Assembly: GCA_010279815.1 (NCBI GenBank)
Contig: QEOQ01000191.1
Location: 984,846-1,048,845, forward strand
DNA from: Brachionus plicatilis
Taxonomy: Eukaryota > Rotifera > Eurotatoria > Ploima > Brachionidae
DNA length: 64,000 bases
Direction of reading: 5' to 3'
Shown: positions 1-10,711 of the stretch, in pieces
Layout: the number at the start of each line of letters is the position of its first letter
Position numbering within the stretch: position 1 is the first letter of the stretch
The notes under the pieces: generated by a model
Told to the model about the DNA's origin: nothing
What the model saw: the letters and a program-made list of their open reading frames with translations, nothing else
Database searches by the model: none
Made by a program: the position numbers and the translations under genes

Positions 1-887
1 ATTTTTTTTCTGACTTTTGCTTAAGTCTGCTTAAAATTATTATTTATAATAAATAATTTTAAAATAAATTCGTTACTTTTGTTAACACTAAAGTTGTGGC
101 CAGACTTAAGAGTATATGCATAAATTATTAAATATTTATCATTGTTTAATATTTGCAGGTCAGCAAAATATTTTGTTTTTAAATATTAAAAGTAAAATCT
201 ATCAATCTTTATTGTTTATTTAAAAAAAAATTTTTTAAAAGAACGAAAATTAATTCAATAAAGTTCTTTTTGCTTTATTTGATATTCCTCTTTTACGGTT
301 TTTTTTTGTTTTCTTCCTCTTTTAACTTTTGTTCTGAGTATCAGAAACTTGTTCTGTAAATGGAACAAGATTAACAACTTTTGTTTAAACTACGGAAGCT
401 TGCAAAATCTGTGCGAATTCTGCAAAGTTGCACCCTATTTAAAAGTATAAAAAATAAAACGCACAAATTTTTCAGATTTCCGTCGAAGGTGAAACTTGTT
501 TGTCCTTTACATAATAAGTTTTTGATATTTAGAACAAAAATTATAAATATTTTTTATTTTTGTGTTGGATGTTTGTATGAAATTAAACAATGCCCATGGG
601 AGCAGCTCATTGGTAGATTAGGAAGAATTTTGGGAACAAGGCCTCTAATTTCAGCAGAGTACCAGAAGAACAGCGGTTCCAAACTGTTGCTAAACGTAAT
701 CAATTTGAGCTGAAATCAATTATTAGCGTATTCATCAAAACAAAAAGTCGCGTAATGGTCCATGAAGTTCCTTAAAGACATGCCATACACAATACTTTGT
801 AGATAAATTGTAAATCTCTCCTAGTAATATGAATTTTTTTTTGGCATTCCAAGTAGTCAAATTGCGGTGACCAAATGTTCCTTCTAA
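1..887. other. Non-coding AT-rich edge
   Basis: No gene is supported here. The only open frame of note (381-713, +) has no family resemblance and no coding-like composition. Around 395-445 there are GCAAAATCTG and TCTGCAAAG motifs that resemble the CTCTGCAAAAACTCTGCAA cores of the foldbacks at 14.1 and 17.1 kb, but no partner arm is visible. Confidence 0.5.
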
Positions 888-952
888 CGTTCCAGGTAGT
901 TATTGTGGCGGCCTAGTTACAGTCAAAGTCATTAAAATTTAAGTCAAGTCAT
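888..952 (+). repeat. Fragment of GTTCCAGG...AAGTC MITE family
   Basis: This stretch carries CGTTCCAGGTAGTTATTGTG followed by GGCGGCCTAGTTACAGTCAA and an AAGTC-rich tail. Nearly the same stretch recurs at 58743-58812, and a diverged form lies inside the TIR element at 19688-20164. It is therefore probably a fragment of the same short non-autonomous element family. Confidence 0.6.
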
Positions 953-979
953 AACTTTATGAATAAACCACCTGACCAA

Positions 980-1145
980 GTCAAGAATGAGACGAATGTT
1001 GAGAAATTCAAGGACAGTACGAAAAATACAAAACAGATATCCAAAACCCGATATCCAGAGATTATCATATCTGCTATAACTGGTTTCCAACTCCGCTAGC
1101 CAGTAGCTTGAAAATTATTTAATAATAATAATAATAATAATAATT
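980..1145 (+). mobile_element. 3' end of a CR1/L2-like LINE with (AAT)n tail
   Basis: Translated on the + strand, the stretch reads ETNVEKFKD and then, after a frameshift, YEKYKTDIQNPISRDYH and ASSLKII-stop. That is the usual C-terminal end of CR1/L2-type ORF2 proteins (NxWNxLPxxVV...SVxxFK). It is followed directly by an (AAT)n microsatellite at about 1120-1145, a typical tail for this LINE group. The copy is 5'-truncated and frameshifted, so inactive. Confidence 0.6.
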
Positions 1146-1596
1146 TACTAAAAAGGTTAATGCTGTGTGAAAATTTGTTTGAATCTTGGGCAAAATTTAT
1201 TAATTAATAGCTTTTTAATCAATTATTGTAACATTTAAGTAATTTAACTTTAATCTTTTAACATTTAAAAGATTTTTTAAAAAATATTAAAATAAATTTT
1301 AAAATATTTAATTTTTATAAAATAAATAAATAAATTGTTAATCGGTCAATTTAATGGAAAAAACACGTAACGTTTTATCAATCTTTCATTTAAACAAAGA
1401 TTAAATCATAGAAACAAAAAACAAAAAACAAAAAAAAATCTAAAAAAAATAGATATTATAAAACTATAGAAATAAAATATGAAGTTTATAAAAATTTAAA
1501 TAAAAATATAATGCTAATGCATTTTATTTATAAAAAAAATCAAAATAAAAAAAATTTGAATAATTATCAAAAAAAGGGTTTTAATGGGTCGTTTAT
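1146..1596. other. AT-rich intergenic DNA
   Basis: Low-complexity A/T runs with no ORF, RNA gene or repeat arm that I can recognise. The right part is downstream of the minus-strand GPCR and would hold its 3' UTR. Confidence 0.5.
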
Positions 1597-2634
1597 TTAT
1601 TTGAAACATTTTTTCATTAAAAAAATAATTAAACATTTTGAATTACAAATTAGAGTTTGGCGATAAAGTCTATTAAATGAGAAATAAATAAAAATTTTCA
1701 TATCAACTAATAAACAAAAACAAATCCGAAAAACAAAAATGAGCTCTATAGATTTCAAATCAAATAAGTAGGAGGAAGTGTAATAAATCGCCCATGGCAA
1801 ATTACCAATTACGAATAGACAAGACATTGATATGATCATTAAAGTAATGTTTTTGATAATCTTTGATTCATTTGGAACACATAATGACGAATTTCGTTTT
1901 TGATTGCACGACGTAGTCGATTTTTCCCTCGAAACATCGACTGTCGTCGGAAGTTGTTTTGAATTTAAATTCATTTTTAAATTCATTTTACAAAATAAAT
2001 GCTTTCGAAATTTTATAAATGTAATTGTGTTTACTATAGCCAAGCAAACAACAGCCAAAATTAGCCGAATGCCTGATAAAATGCCCGGCACCAGTTTGCC
2101 TAATTTAGATGAACCAAACTTGGTCAGCACTGCAAAGTGCTTGTCGGAAATTTTGATTATCTTTTTAAGAAATAAAGTTGGCATGTAAAAAATGAGAGTG
2201 ATGGCAAAGAAAATTGGCAAAACCAATTTGATCGGTTTGTCGTGTAAAAATTTTGAATTGTACAAAAGTAACAATCGGTCAAAGGAAAGAAATAGTTCAA
2301 TGAAAATGTTAGTCAGTGCCAAACAACTGGTAAAGTAGTCTACAGTGACTATTTCATAAAGCTGGATGGAAAAATGGTAGAAGCGGTAGTCACACGAACT
2401 GCCACAACGGTAAGCTATTTCGCACCCTATTAGTGTAATATAAATAAAGTCTATTGAAGAAATAGCTAGCATATATTTATAAACCGAGTCTTTGAGGTTT
2501 TTGTTGACAAACACGCTTATATTTATAATATTTGTGATCGAACCAAAAAAACTCAAAATACACAGCCCGATTTCGTGCCAATTGATGTAAAATTTGTTTT
2601 CCATTGTCGAATTTTTAAGTTGAACTAAATTCAT
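1597..2634 (-). CDS. Class A (rhodopsin-like) seven-transmembrane receptor
   Basis: Single-exon receptor of about 345 aa from the ATG at 2634; the next Met, at 2604, is an equally possible start. The frame extends further upstream but without ATG. Seven hydrophobic segments are visible. TM1 contains SITNIINISVF (Asn 1.50). TM2 has LAISSIDFIY (LxxxD). TM3 ends in SFDR, a variant of D/ERY. TM6 has NLPWAIYY in place of CWxP. TM7 carries DMKIFIYFSFNRLYR, so NPxxY is lost. Cysteines near TM2/TM3 could form the usual extracellular disulfide. The third intracellular loop is basic and Ser/Thr-rich. It would act at the plasma membrane as a peptide or chemosensory receptor; the ligand cannot be told. 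Intronless, fast-evolving receptors of this type are often expanded by lineage in small invertebrates. Confidence 0.8.
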   Translation of the reverse strand: MNLVQLKNSTMENKFYINWHEIGLCILSFFGSITNIINISVFVNKNLKDSVYKYMLAISSIDFIYITLIGCEIAYRCGSSCDYRFYHFSIQLYEIVTVDYFTSCLALTNIFIELFLSFDRLLLLYNSKFLHDKPIKLVLPIFFAITLIFYMPTLFLKKIIKISDKHFAVLTKFGSSKLGKLVPGILSGIRLILAVVCLAIVNTITFIKFRKHLFCKMNLKMNLNSKQLPTTVDVSREKSTTSCNQKRNSSLCVPNESKIIKNITLMIISMSCLFVIGNLPWAIYYTSSYLFDLKSIELIFVFRICFCLLVDMKIFIYFSFNRLYRQTLICNSKCLIIFLMKKCFK

Positions 2635-3530
2635 TTCAGAATTATTTATTATTTTATGGTTTAAAATTTTATGTAATTGCCAAAGAAGGTTTACAGGCTC
2701 AGTTTTTAGTTTAAAATGCTCTTTTGATAAGGAATTTATTGATAAAAAATGGCTGTGACGAAAATATGCAATAATCAATTTTTTATTGACTTTATTTATT
2801 ACTATTCAAATTTATTTAGAAAACTTTTTAAAATTTTATCTAATCTGAATACCAAATTTTTCAATTTAGAAACCGGATACTTAATTTTTGAATTATTGAT
2901 TATTCTTCAACAACATATATTGATTGTATCGTAAAAAATTTAAATTTTTTTTAGATACCAATATAAGGCTGGCAAGAAATCTAAATTAATATTTTTTAAT
3001 CTAAATTACTACCATCTGCAAAATCATGATTCTTTCAAAAATTATGCATTTTTTACCAAATTTTTTTTACTATTTTTCCAAAGAGTAATAAATAAAAAGC
3101 CATAATGGAGAGTTTTTATTTTTTATCATCAAAAAATACATTTGAGAATATAATATTATATCAATTGTCTGTCAATAATTAAAAATAATAATTTATTAAA
3201 GATGATAAAAGGGTTTTTGAAACCAATTCAAAATTCAAAACCAATTTAGTCTAATTATATTGGATCTATGAGACTTTGGGAATATTCGAAAAGCATTTAA
3301 AGTTGCTAAGAATCAAATTTTCTATCTTTTGGGACCAAATTTATTGTACCTGAACATAAGTTGAATTTAATCGATTCGTAAATTGAATTTTGAATCGAAC
3401 CTTTTGACAAAGGGATCTTTAATATACTTTCTTAAATCAAGTACATCCTTTTTAAATGTAATACAGATCAATTATGTTGAAAAGATGTTTTTAATAAAGT
3501 TTAAGACTAGTTCATATTTACAAATGGCTA
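2635..3530. other. Intergenic DNA upstream of the receptor
   Basis: Very AT-rich, with no supported gene. The plus-strand open frame at 2749-2934 is the antisense of the receptor's upstream extension and looks non-coding. No clear TATA box or other core promoter element stands out. Confidence 0.4.
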
Positions 3531-3534
3531 GTAT

Positions 3535-5505
3535 TTAAATGGGTATTTATTAATATAATTGGGTATTCAGCAAAAAATCACTTTATTTATTTATTTGATT
3601 CAAATTAACCTCCATCAGGAGAAGTAAAAATTAAAATAAAGTTTAAAATAAAAAAAAAAAAAAAGAAGTACAATTCTAAAGTAGAAAAGAAAAATATACA
3701 ACTTATGTTATAAACTCCTTTGGACCAGAAGAAGTGAACTGATCTACCTTGATTTGATTAGTTCGTTTAGAAGGTTTTGAAAGGATTTAAATCTTAAGTT
3801 ATTCAAACAAAGCTCTATTGAATCCGAGATGCCGTCACGAATGTAGAACTGCCGCTTAAGATCCAACTTCAGTTGACCAATATTTGCTAATATTGAGTCA
3901 AGATTTTTATTAATGAACTGTAACAAATGCTTGAGATCATTTCCAAAAGAAAGGGCAGAACTGTTAGAATTGTTGTTAGAAATAAGTACTTAAATATTTG
4001 AGAAGATAACTGATTGAACCCAATTGAAGTGATAAAAGACATCTTGGAAAAAAGATAGAGCTGATCAATTTTAAAGAGTCTAAGAACTTTTAGGATTCCA
4101 GACATGTGACAATTAGATTTTAGATTAAACATTTGTCTAACAAGGTTGTTTTGATTAATGTTTAGAGCTTTGAGGGCTTTTGTGTCTAGAGTTAAGTTTT
4201 CAAGACCATATGTGAATTGGGAAAGGCAAAATGTTTTGTAAATGAAACTCTTTAGAGAAGGGGAAATATGACTCATCTTGTTCAACAAAAAAGAAGCTGA
4301 GAAGAATGATTTCTGAACTTGTTTAAATTTTTCAATTGCAAAAGGGTTAAAGTCTAGATTGGAGTCGATAACGAATCCTAAATACTCTATACTTGGAGCT
4401 ATATTCAACTTTTTACCACTCAAGAAGAAGTCACAGTTAAAGAGGATAGGGCCAAATTTAATTATTTTAGATTTTATTGGGTTAAATTTTATTCTCCATT
4501 TAGGACCATAGTTATTGCAGATATCAAGTAAAATTTGAAGATGACTGTCAACTGGACTGATGAGGATTATGTCATCAGCATAAACAATTATTGAGATATT
4601 GAGATTATTAAAAATACCACCTAATTTCTTTTCTAAGCATTCTTCGATTAAATCGTCTATAACGATATTGAAAAGGAAAGGGGATAAGATCCCACCCTGC
4701 TTTACACCACATTCAACCTGAAATAGTTCCGAAATATTATCATCAAGACATACTTTAGACATTAGATAAATAATTTGAGTGCTTAAAATATTGAATGAGT
4801 GTTAATTAAAACAATCAAGTATTTAAATGTTTATTTGAGGTCTAAAAAAATCAAATGGGTGTATAAAAATTCATTTAGACTATTAATTTATCTTAGTGGT
4901 TACTTATTTAAATAAAAACAATATAAATATTCATATTAATGATGAGAAATTTAAAATTATTTCATAACAAGAAAACCGGGACCGGTTTAAGATGTCTAAC
5001 CGAACTACAAGCCCTACTCTTATCAATAAGATTATTAAATAATAATTCGATGTCTACTCATTTTTATGCTGATGCAACTTACAAACTAGTTTTGTAAGGG
5101 CTCCCTATATTAACTGTAGGAACTATTGATGAAGATAGAGTTTTCCATCCTTTTGGATTAGTAGTAAGTTCAAATTATTTATTTATTTATTTAAAAATAA
5201 TTTGGGACAAAATCACCTGGCTGTTTGGAATGAATATTAATTCTTCCTTTCAGCCACGTTAGAGTTTATTTTGAGATTTGTAAAAGTTATTTTTGATTTT
5301 TTAAAAAATTGAAAATTAAAAAACGGAGGATTTTGAATTTTTATTTTCAAGTGTTCGAATTTTTATAATACCCAAAAATCATTTTTATAGTACTCGACAA
5401 TAATTTTTATGTGTCTAGTTTTTATTTATTTTGACAAAAAATAAATACCCAAAAAAAATTTATTTTTACACCCAAATAATTAATATAAATACCCATTTAA
5501 TAATG
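3535..5505 (+). mobile_element. Decayed Mutator-like (MULE) element with nested LINE
   Basis: Terminal inverted repeats of about 35 bp are visible. The left end (3535-3575) has AAATGGGTATTTATTAAT then TTGGGTAT; the right end (5455-5505), read on the minus strand, has AAATGGGTATTTATATTAAT then TTGGGTG. Between them on the + strand, 4986-5170 reads GLRCLTELQALLLSIRLL, then HFYADATYKL, a stop at 5095, and FHPFGLVVS. ADATYK followed by FHPFGL is the block around the first catalytic Asp of MULE transposases. The left part is occupied by a minus-strand LINE. The element is dead: a stop codon, most of the transposase missing and eroded termini. Confidence 0.65.
3587..4762 (-). pseudogene. 5'-truncated non-LTR retrotransposon (LINE) reverse transcriptase
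   Basis: Encodes the middle and end of an ORF2 on the minus strand. From 4762 downward come CGVKQGGILSPFLFNIVIDD (RT motif B region), VYADDIILISP (catalytic YADD), FNPIKSKIIKFG and IEYLGFVIDSNL (thumb). The first frame ends at 3887. The C-terminal part (LDLKRQFYIRDGISDSIEL) continues in another frame at 3744-3926, so there is a frameshift near 3900. The 3' UTR follows, ending in an A-rich (AAAT)n tail at 3587-3600. Endonuclease and N-terminal RT motifs are missing. The copy lies within the MULE element, so it inserted later. Confidence 0.85.
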
Positions 5506-5512
5506 GCTTAGT

Positions 5513-7218
5513 TTTTCGTAAAAATTTTTTTAGTGTATAATTTTATTAATAAAAAGTAGATAAAAAAATTAGTGGATAATTAATTTTTGAAGAAGATATT
5601 TATCATGTTTTATATTTTGATTTTTGAAAATTTAACTTCATTAATGTATCAATTTCAATTAAATTAATTTCTTAATTGTGTAAATAATCAGCTTGTTACC
5701 TAATTTATATAGAAATGAATTCCTTGAAAATTCTTGAAAATTAAACTTTGAAATAAATAAAAATTAACTTTGAATCTGATTTAAAAAAATGTCTGAAGCC
5801 TCTTTAACTTCTGTTCTTCTATCGGTCAATAATCAATAAAATCAACTTGATAATACTGATAATGATAAAAAAAGGCAAGATCAGCATTAGAAAGAAATTC
5901 AATTGTTCCGATTAACAGGCAGAAAGACAATCTAAATCAACACGAAGTTCTACAAGAGGTTGCAAGTACGATTCAAATTGTAAATTATTAAATCGTTAAT
6001 GTTTCAAATCAAAATCGATTTGTTTTGGCTTCAATTTCAGTAGCAGTTCAATATCAAGTTGTGTATTAATTACTTTGTTTGTATTTTTTTTTTGTATTTT
6101 ACTTTTGTAATTTTTTTAATTAATTGTCTCTTCTAAAAAAAATATATATATTCTGCTAAAAATGTTTACACACCTTTATTTATTTTTTATCTCATTTTTA
6201 TGAATTAAATTATACACTAAAAAAATATTTATCTCCTAAAAAAAAATATACTCATTAAATAATAATCCTTTATAAATAATTTAATTTTTCCATTAGGTTT
6301 TAAGTACATACTTTGTATTCTTTTTGGCCTTTTGTCTTAGAAAGTATTTTTTATACTTTTTATTACTATTTAAATTTCCTTCTGGCTTTTAATGATGTAC
6401 TTTCTATCCTTTTTGGATTCTTGACTCAGATGATTGATGTTCTTTAGAAATATTTAAAAATTTTTTTTATCATCTTTCATTAGAAATGACATCAGATTCT
6501 TTAAATAAATCTTTAAAAAAATATTAAGGTAATTATATCGACTGTGCAAACAACATCAAACTCAAATCCTTGAATATCAGAATCATCAATGGTTCGACTT
6601 GTCGACCTCTTTTAATATTTAAAATATGGTTTATTTTTTGAGAAAAATTATTATCATAGTAATGTAAAAAATTAATTAAAAGAGAAACAAATAACATTGA
6701 TCTTTAAGAGGAGAAGAATTTTTATTTAAAAGTTATATGATTTTCAATCAAAAAGCCAAAATGGATAGAAATTTCTAAAAATGGCAATGAATATAATGAA
6801 CATGAAGAATATAAAATTAATTTTCTGCAATTACGTCTTAAAAACTCGATTAAAAAGAACATTTTGATATTTTTTAAATCTTATAATCAATGCAACTATT
6901 AGAATTAAATTAATCTTAAATAAATTTTAAAGTAAGCTTATTATTAATTTATTCAGATATATCTTTGTTGATGCAAACTAAATTTCATATTTTATTTTAT
7001 TTATTTTTGAATCGTTATCGATCAATAGTTGATCAGTAGTTGGTTGATCTTTTAATCTTCTTAATATTTAGTTTATATTTTTGTCTCGTTGTATTATCAA
7101 GTTTTTTAACTTTTTTAAATAGGAACAAAATAAAGAGATTCATGATTTATTAAAGTAAAAAAAGCAAAATATAGGTTTTTATTTAGAAAAAATAAGAATT
7201 GTTTCTTTTGGTTTTTGA
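5513..7218. other. AT-rich intergenic DNA
   Basis: No intact gene. A stretch at 5789-6075 (+) has coding flavour: MSEASLTSVLLSVNNQ at the start and later SFVLASISVAVQYQVV, broken by several stops. It could be a decayed gag- or gene-like fragment, but I recognise no family. The rest consists of A/T runs, with a diffuse repeat of TACTTTNTATTCTTTTTGG type at 6300-6420. Confidence 0.4.
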
Positions 7219-8381
7219 TTAAATGGACCTCATCTTTGGAAGAATATTTTCTATAATAGTTTCAATTTGGTTCCCACATTTGCATATCCTACACGTTTTG
7301 CCATTCAAAGTCGTAGTTAACATTTTACAGGAACATTCTATATCATCGTAGCAATTAAACTCATTATCTATAATGGCTTGATTTGAAGTTCTAGAAGCCC
7401 TTGAGGGCCGAGTAATTCTTTTAGTTGAAGTTTTCAATAATGGATAAACATTGTTCATGAAGTACTTGTATTGATCACCACATCCACATACTTGGCATGT
7501 ATTTTTTAAAGTAGTTATTTGCACAATGCCACAGTTGTTCTCACAAACATATTCCTCCGTACAGCTAAAGGAGGCTGCACTTTCCAAATTTGTTTTTAAA
7601 CTTGTCGGATCTCTTCTTCTTTTTGTGACTACCAAATTAGGAACAACTTCTTTTGCAAGATATTCTATCTGCGAACCACATAAGCATATTGTGCACATTT
7701 TGCCATTTATGTATGCTTTGAATGTTTCACATGAACATTCCGGCTCATCATAGCAAACATAAGATTTTGGATTGGAAATTGTTGAAGTTCTAGTGATTCT
7801 TACATTTGATGGTTTTAAAAATGGCTTAACATTTTGTGTAAAATATTTGAATTGCTCACCGCAACTGCAAACTTGACAAGTTTTGCCATTTGCTGATATT
7901 TGGACAATACCACAATTGCAAACATACTCTTCAGTGCACAGAAATTCATTCGGATTAGATTTTGGTACCGCTTGGGTCAAAGCAGATGCTAAAAAACTTG
8001 ATTTAAGAAAAAGAAAAATTAAAAATAAATTTTTGCAAAATTACTTCGGGGTGGAATTCTTGATGCTCTGGTAGGTGATCTTGTAGGTTTCGTAAAGGGT
8101 AAAATTTCATTTTTAATTTTTTTAAACTGATCACCACATGTACAAACTTGACATGTCCTACCATTCACAGGTACTTCAATTATTCCGCAACCATTACAGC
8201 TGTATTCATCATAGCACACATAAGAATTAGGGTCAGAATTTTCAACACTCTCAATTGGATTTGCTGAGCCTAAATTTGTAATTTAATTTAATGGAAAAAT
8301 TTAAATTAAAATTGTTGTTTTACTTTTTCTCAAAATAAACAGAAAAAGTCCAAGAACTAATAAATCTTTGAAGGATTTCAT
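7219..8381 (-). CDS. Secreted protein of five 6-Cys modules
   Basis: Three exons: 8381-8324, 8269-8045 and 7988-7219. Both introns (54 and 56 bp) are GT...AG and phase 1; total 350 aa. Residues 1-23 form a signal peptide (LLVLGLFLFIL core). Five copies of one module follow, at about residues 38-64, 112-137, 173-198, 237-264 and 307-332. The basic spacing is C-x5-C-x-C-x11-C-x2-C-x-C-G, with N-G before the fourth Cys; modules 1 and 4 have one or two extra residues between the second and third Cys. Modules alternate between a CTEEYVC type and a CYDE/CYDD type, so modules 2-3 look duplicated into 4-5. Linkers are rich in R/T/S, with a TKRRRD stretch that could be cleaved by a furin-like protease. 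Exon 2 is a symmetrical 1-1 exon holding exactly one module. Disulfide-rich and secreted; function unknown. I know no named domain with this spacing; pacifastin and antistasin modules are only loosely similar. Confidence 0.85.
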
Positions 8382-8743
8382 ATTTTTTAATTTTAAATTA
8401 AAAAAAATTTTGAGGTTTTTATATTTGTATTTGTTTATCTAAGAATGACATTACATTCGAATAAATTGTTTTTTAATCTTTATATAGATAATGAAAATTT
8501 AACGTTACTTAATTTCTTTTAAATTTCTTTTAAATTATCTTTCGATTTTTTTAGGATACTTGCTCTGGAATAAATTTTGTCTAATAATTTGAATCAAAAA
8601 TGACTATGGAGAAAAATATCTTAAAAAACGGAATTATTCATTTTTTTTTTGAAAAAAAAATTTAAATATGTTGCCATTTTTGCAAAAAAAATTATTAAAT
8701 TGCGTTTTTTTGAATATTTTATTTTTGTAGCCAAAATTTAATA
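8382..8743. promoter_or_regulatory. Shared intergenic region between divergent Cys-rich genes
   Basis: The two start codons are divergent and 362 bp apart. The gap would hold both promoters. TTTATATAGATA at about 8478 is a possible TATA-like sequence, but the A/T background makes this weak. No distinct operator-like motif is visible. Confidence 0.35.
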
Positions 8744-9033
8744 ATGAAAATTTATTGTTTTTTGGTAGCTATTTTTTTTTTCTCATCGACTCTCTCAAAT
8801 CCACTAAAAGGTATTATTTTAGATTTATCAATTTTTTAGAGTTTAAATTTTATTAAATAGCAATAATCGATTCAAACCAGACACATATTGATCCTAAAAC
8901 CTATATTTGCTACGATGAGTATGATTGCAATTGTGGAATAGTTCAAGTTAAAGTAAATGGAAAAGAGTGTCAGCTTTGTGGTTGTGGCTATCAATATGAA
9001 AAAATAAAAGTTGAAATTTTACCTTTTATTTAA
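8744..9033 (+). CDS. Secreted single-module 6-Cys protein
   Basis: Two exons, 8744-8810 and 8861-9033, with a 50-bp phase-1 GT...AG intron; 79 aa. Residues 1-19 are a signal peptide (MKIYCFLVAIFFFSSTLS). The mature part holds one module with exactly the spacing C-x5-C-x-C-x11-C-x2-C-x-C. It shares CYDEY, NCGIVQ, NGK and C-G-C-G with the five-module gene on the other strand, and ends a few residues after the hydrophobic VEILPF that closes each module there. The intron lies in the same place and phase as intron 1 of the neighbour. The two are paralogues arranged head to head. AATAAAG just after the stop (9050-9080) gives plausible polyadenylation sites. Too short to appear as a single ORF. Function unknown. 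Confidence 0.85.
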
Positions 9034-10033
9034 TAAAGTTTTTTATTGTATTTAATTTTTGTCAAACAAAATAAAGTATTTCTCTTTTGTGAGTTTTTTT
9101 ATTAACTATTTCTTGGTTTAATTGACCAACGTGAAAAATGTGTAAATAAATGTGCAAGTACAGCAAAAATTGAAACTAATTTGTGTCAGCACTTTCGGGA
9201 AAGTACTTTAAGTATACTAAAAAAGTATACTAAAATATAGGAGATGGAATTCAATGACTATTTGATTTGAATTTTTTTCTAATTAAAGTATTTAAAATTT
9301 TTAAACTTTAATTTTTGAAATTTTAAATTTATAATAATTGAATGCTATAGAAAAGATTTTAAAATAATTGGTAAATTTTAGGTCTGCGTCAACTCTAAAT
9401 AAAAAATTAAACTTGAAATAATTTTTTTATTTTGGGTTGAACTTATCAGTATCAATTAGTCAATTATCAAAATTCGAAAAAAAAATTAAAAAAATCAATA
9501 TTATATTTTAATATTTTGAAATGTTTTAAATATTTTATAAAAATACTATTATCAGGTTCTTTTGATTAATTCTAATTTTTTCAATGATAATTTTAAAAAA
9601 CCAAAAATACACAAAATTTATTAATTTAAAAAAGCAATTACTGATCGACACTAACATGAATTGGATCATCATGGGACCACAAGTACCTCTCTCGATATAA
9701 GACTGATATTTAGACCATGGAATTGTTAGCAAATAATAATATCATAGAAGATACAATTCGAATAAATTGTGATATTACATTTTTGCAATAGAATTTAAAA
9801 CATAATAGTAAATTTTATCTAATATTTTACAACATTTGGAAATATTTCATAATAAGACATTTTTTTCACACAATATTCAAAATTTTGAAAAACATAACTT
9901 AATTATGCTTTTTAATAAATTCTACAATAATAAAAAAATTCAGCCTAGCTTTGGGAATACTAAATTTAAAAAAAAATTTAATAAATAAACCTTAAAATCC
10001 AGATAATTTTGTAAACATAGCTAAAATAAGAAT
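9034..10033. other. AT-rich intergenic DNA
   Basis: No supported gene. An antisense stretch at 9650-9732 translates to IPWSKYQSYIERGTCGPMM, faintly like the start of an OTU-type peptidase, but too short to call. Confidence 0.4.
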
Positions 10034-10711
10034 ATGAATTCAACACAGAGTCAAGAAATGGCATTGCAGGAAACAGGCGCTAGTAATGAAATACAAGATA
10101 GAGAAGTAGCCTTTAATTTATTTATCAATCGTCTAATTGGACCCAATAAACAATCCACATATTGTAAATTTAATTAGGTAAAAAAAAATTTTTTAATTTT
10201 TGTTTTATAGACCTTCATCCACAACAAATAGGTGGAGGCATTGGTCCCCAAGAAAAAATGGTAATGGCCGCAATGGAAAGTTGCCCTTTTAAATGCTTAA
10301 TAAGTGGAGTAGGAGGTAATCAAAAATTTAATTTTTAAAAGAATTTTAGTTCGGTTTTTTTGAGGGTTGGGTATGGGAGCTATTTTTGGTATATTTACAG
10401 CCAGTGTTGATCCAATGTACACAATTAATCCGAATAAAATTCCTACAATAAAAGAAATAGCTATAGAGATGAGAACAAGAGCATGGTCGACTGGTAAAAA
10501 TTTTGCCATTCTGGGTATTATGTTCAGTGCATTTGAGTGCAATATAGAATCTTATCGAGGAAAAACAGATCTATACAATGGTTTAATGTCGGGATTTTTG
10601 ACTGGAGGAACTTTAGGTCTTAGAGCTGGTCTAAAACCGGCGGTTTATGGAGGAATTGGGTTTGGACTCTTTTCGTTGGCAATTGAATATGTTCTTATGT
10701 CAAGGCATTAG
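10034..10711 (+). CDS. TIMM22: Mitochondrial inner-membrane translocase subunit Tim22
   Basis: Three exons: 10034-10163, 10211-10315 and 10365-10711; 193 aa, the usual length for metazoan Tim22. Tim22 forms the twin-pore channel of the carrier translocase, which inserts multi-spanning carriers into the mitochondrial inner membrane. Family hallmarks are seen in order: ESCPFKCLISGVGG with the conserved Cys, LGMGAIFGIFTASVD (TM1), the matrix or loop segment TIKEIAIEMRTRAWSTGKNF, then AILGIMFSAFECNIESYRGK (TM2; CIESYRGK is highly conserved), and two more Gly-rich helices, SGFLTGGTLGLRAGLKPA and GGIGFGLFSLAIEYVL. The third exon must start at 10365 (AG|GG) because other acceptors hit a stop. A polyadenylation signal AATAAA lies at about 10799. 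No sign of decay. Confidence 0.95.

Noticed and set aside
381..713. Open frame of 110 codons (+)
   Set aside because: No ATG-bounded coding signal, no family resemblance and A/T-driven residue use.
1904..2188. Plus-strand frame inside the GPCR
   Set aside because: It is the antisense of the receptor gene, which has clear TM structure on the minus strand.
7526..7753. Plus-strand frame over the 6-Cys gene
   Set aside because: Antisense shadow; the minus strand has the repeated Cys modules.
9650..9732. Possible OTU-peptidase start on the minus strand (IERGTCGPMM)
   Set aside because: Fewer than 30 residues and the key GTWGD-type residues are not intact.
10297..10542. Minus-strand frame over Tim22
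   Set aside because: Antisense of a clearly conserved Tim22 exon.
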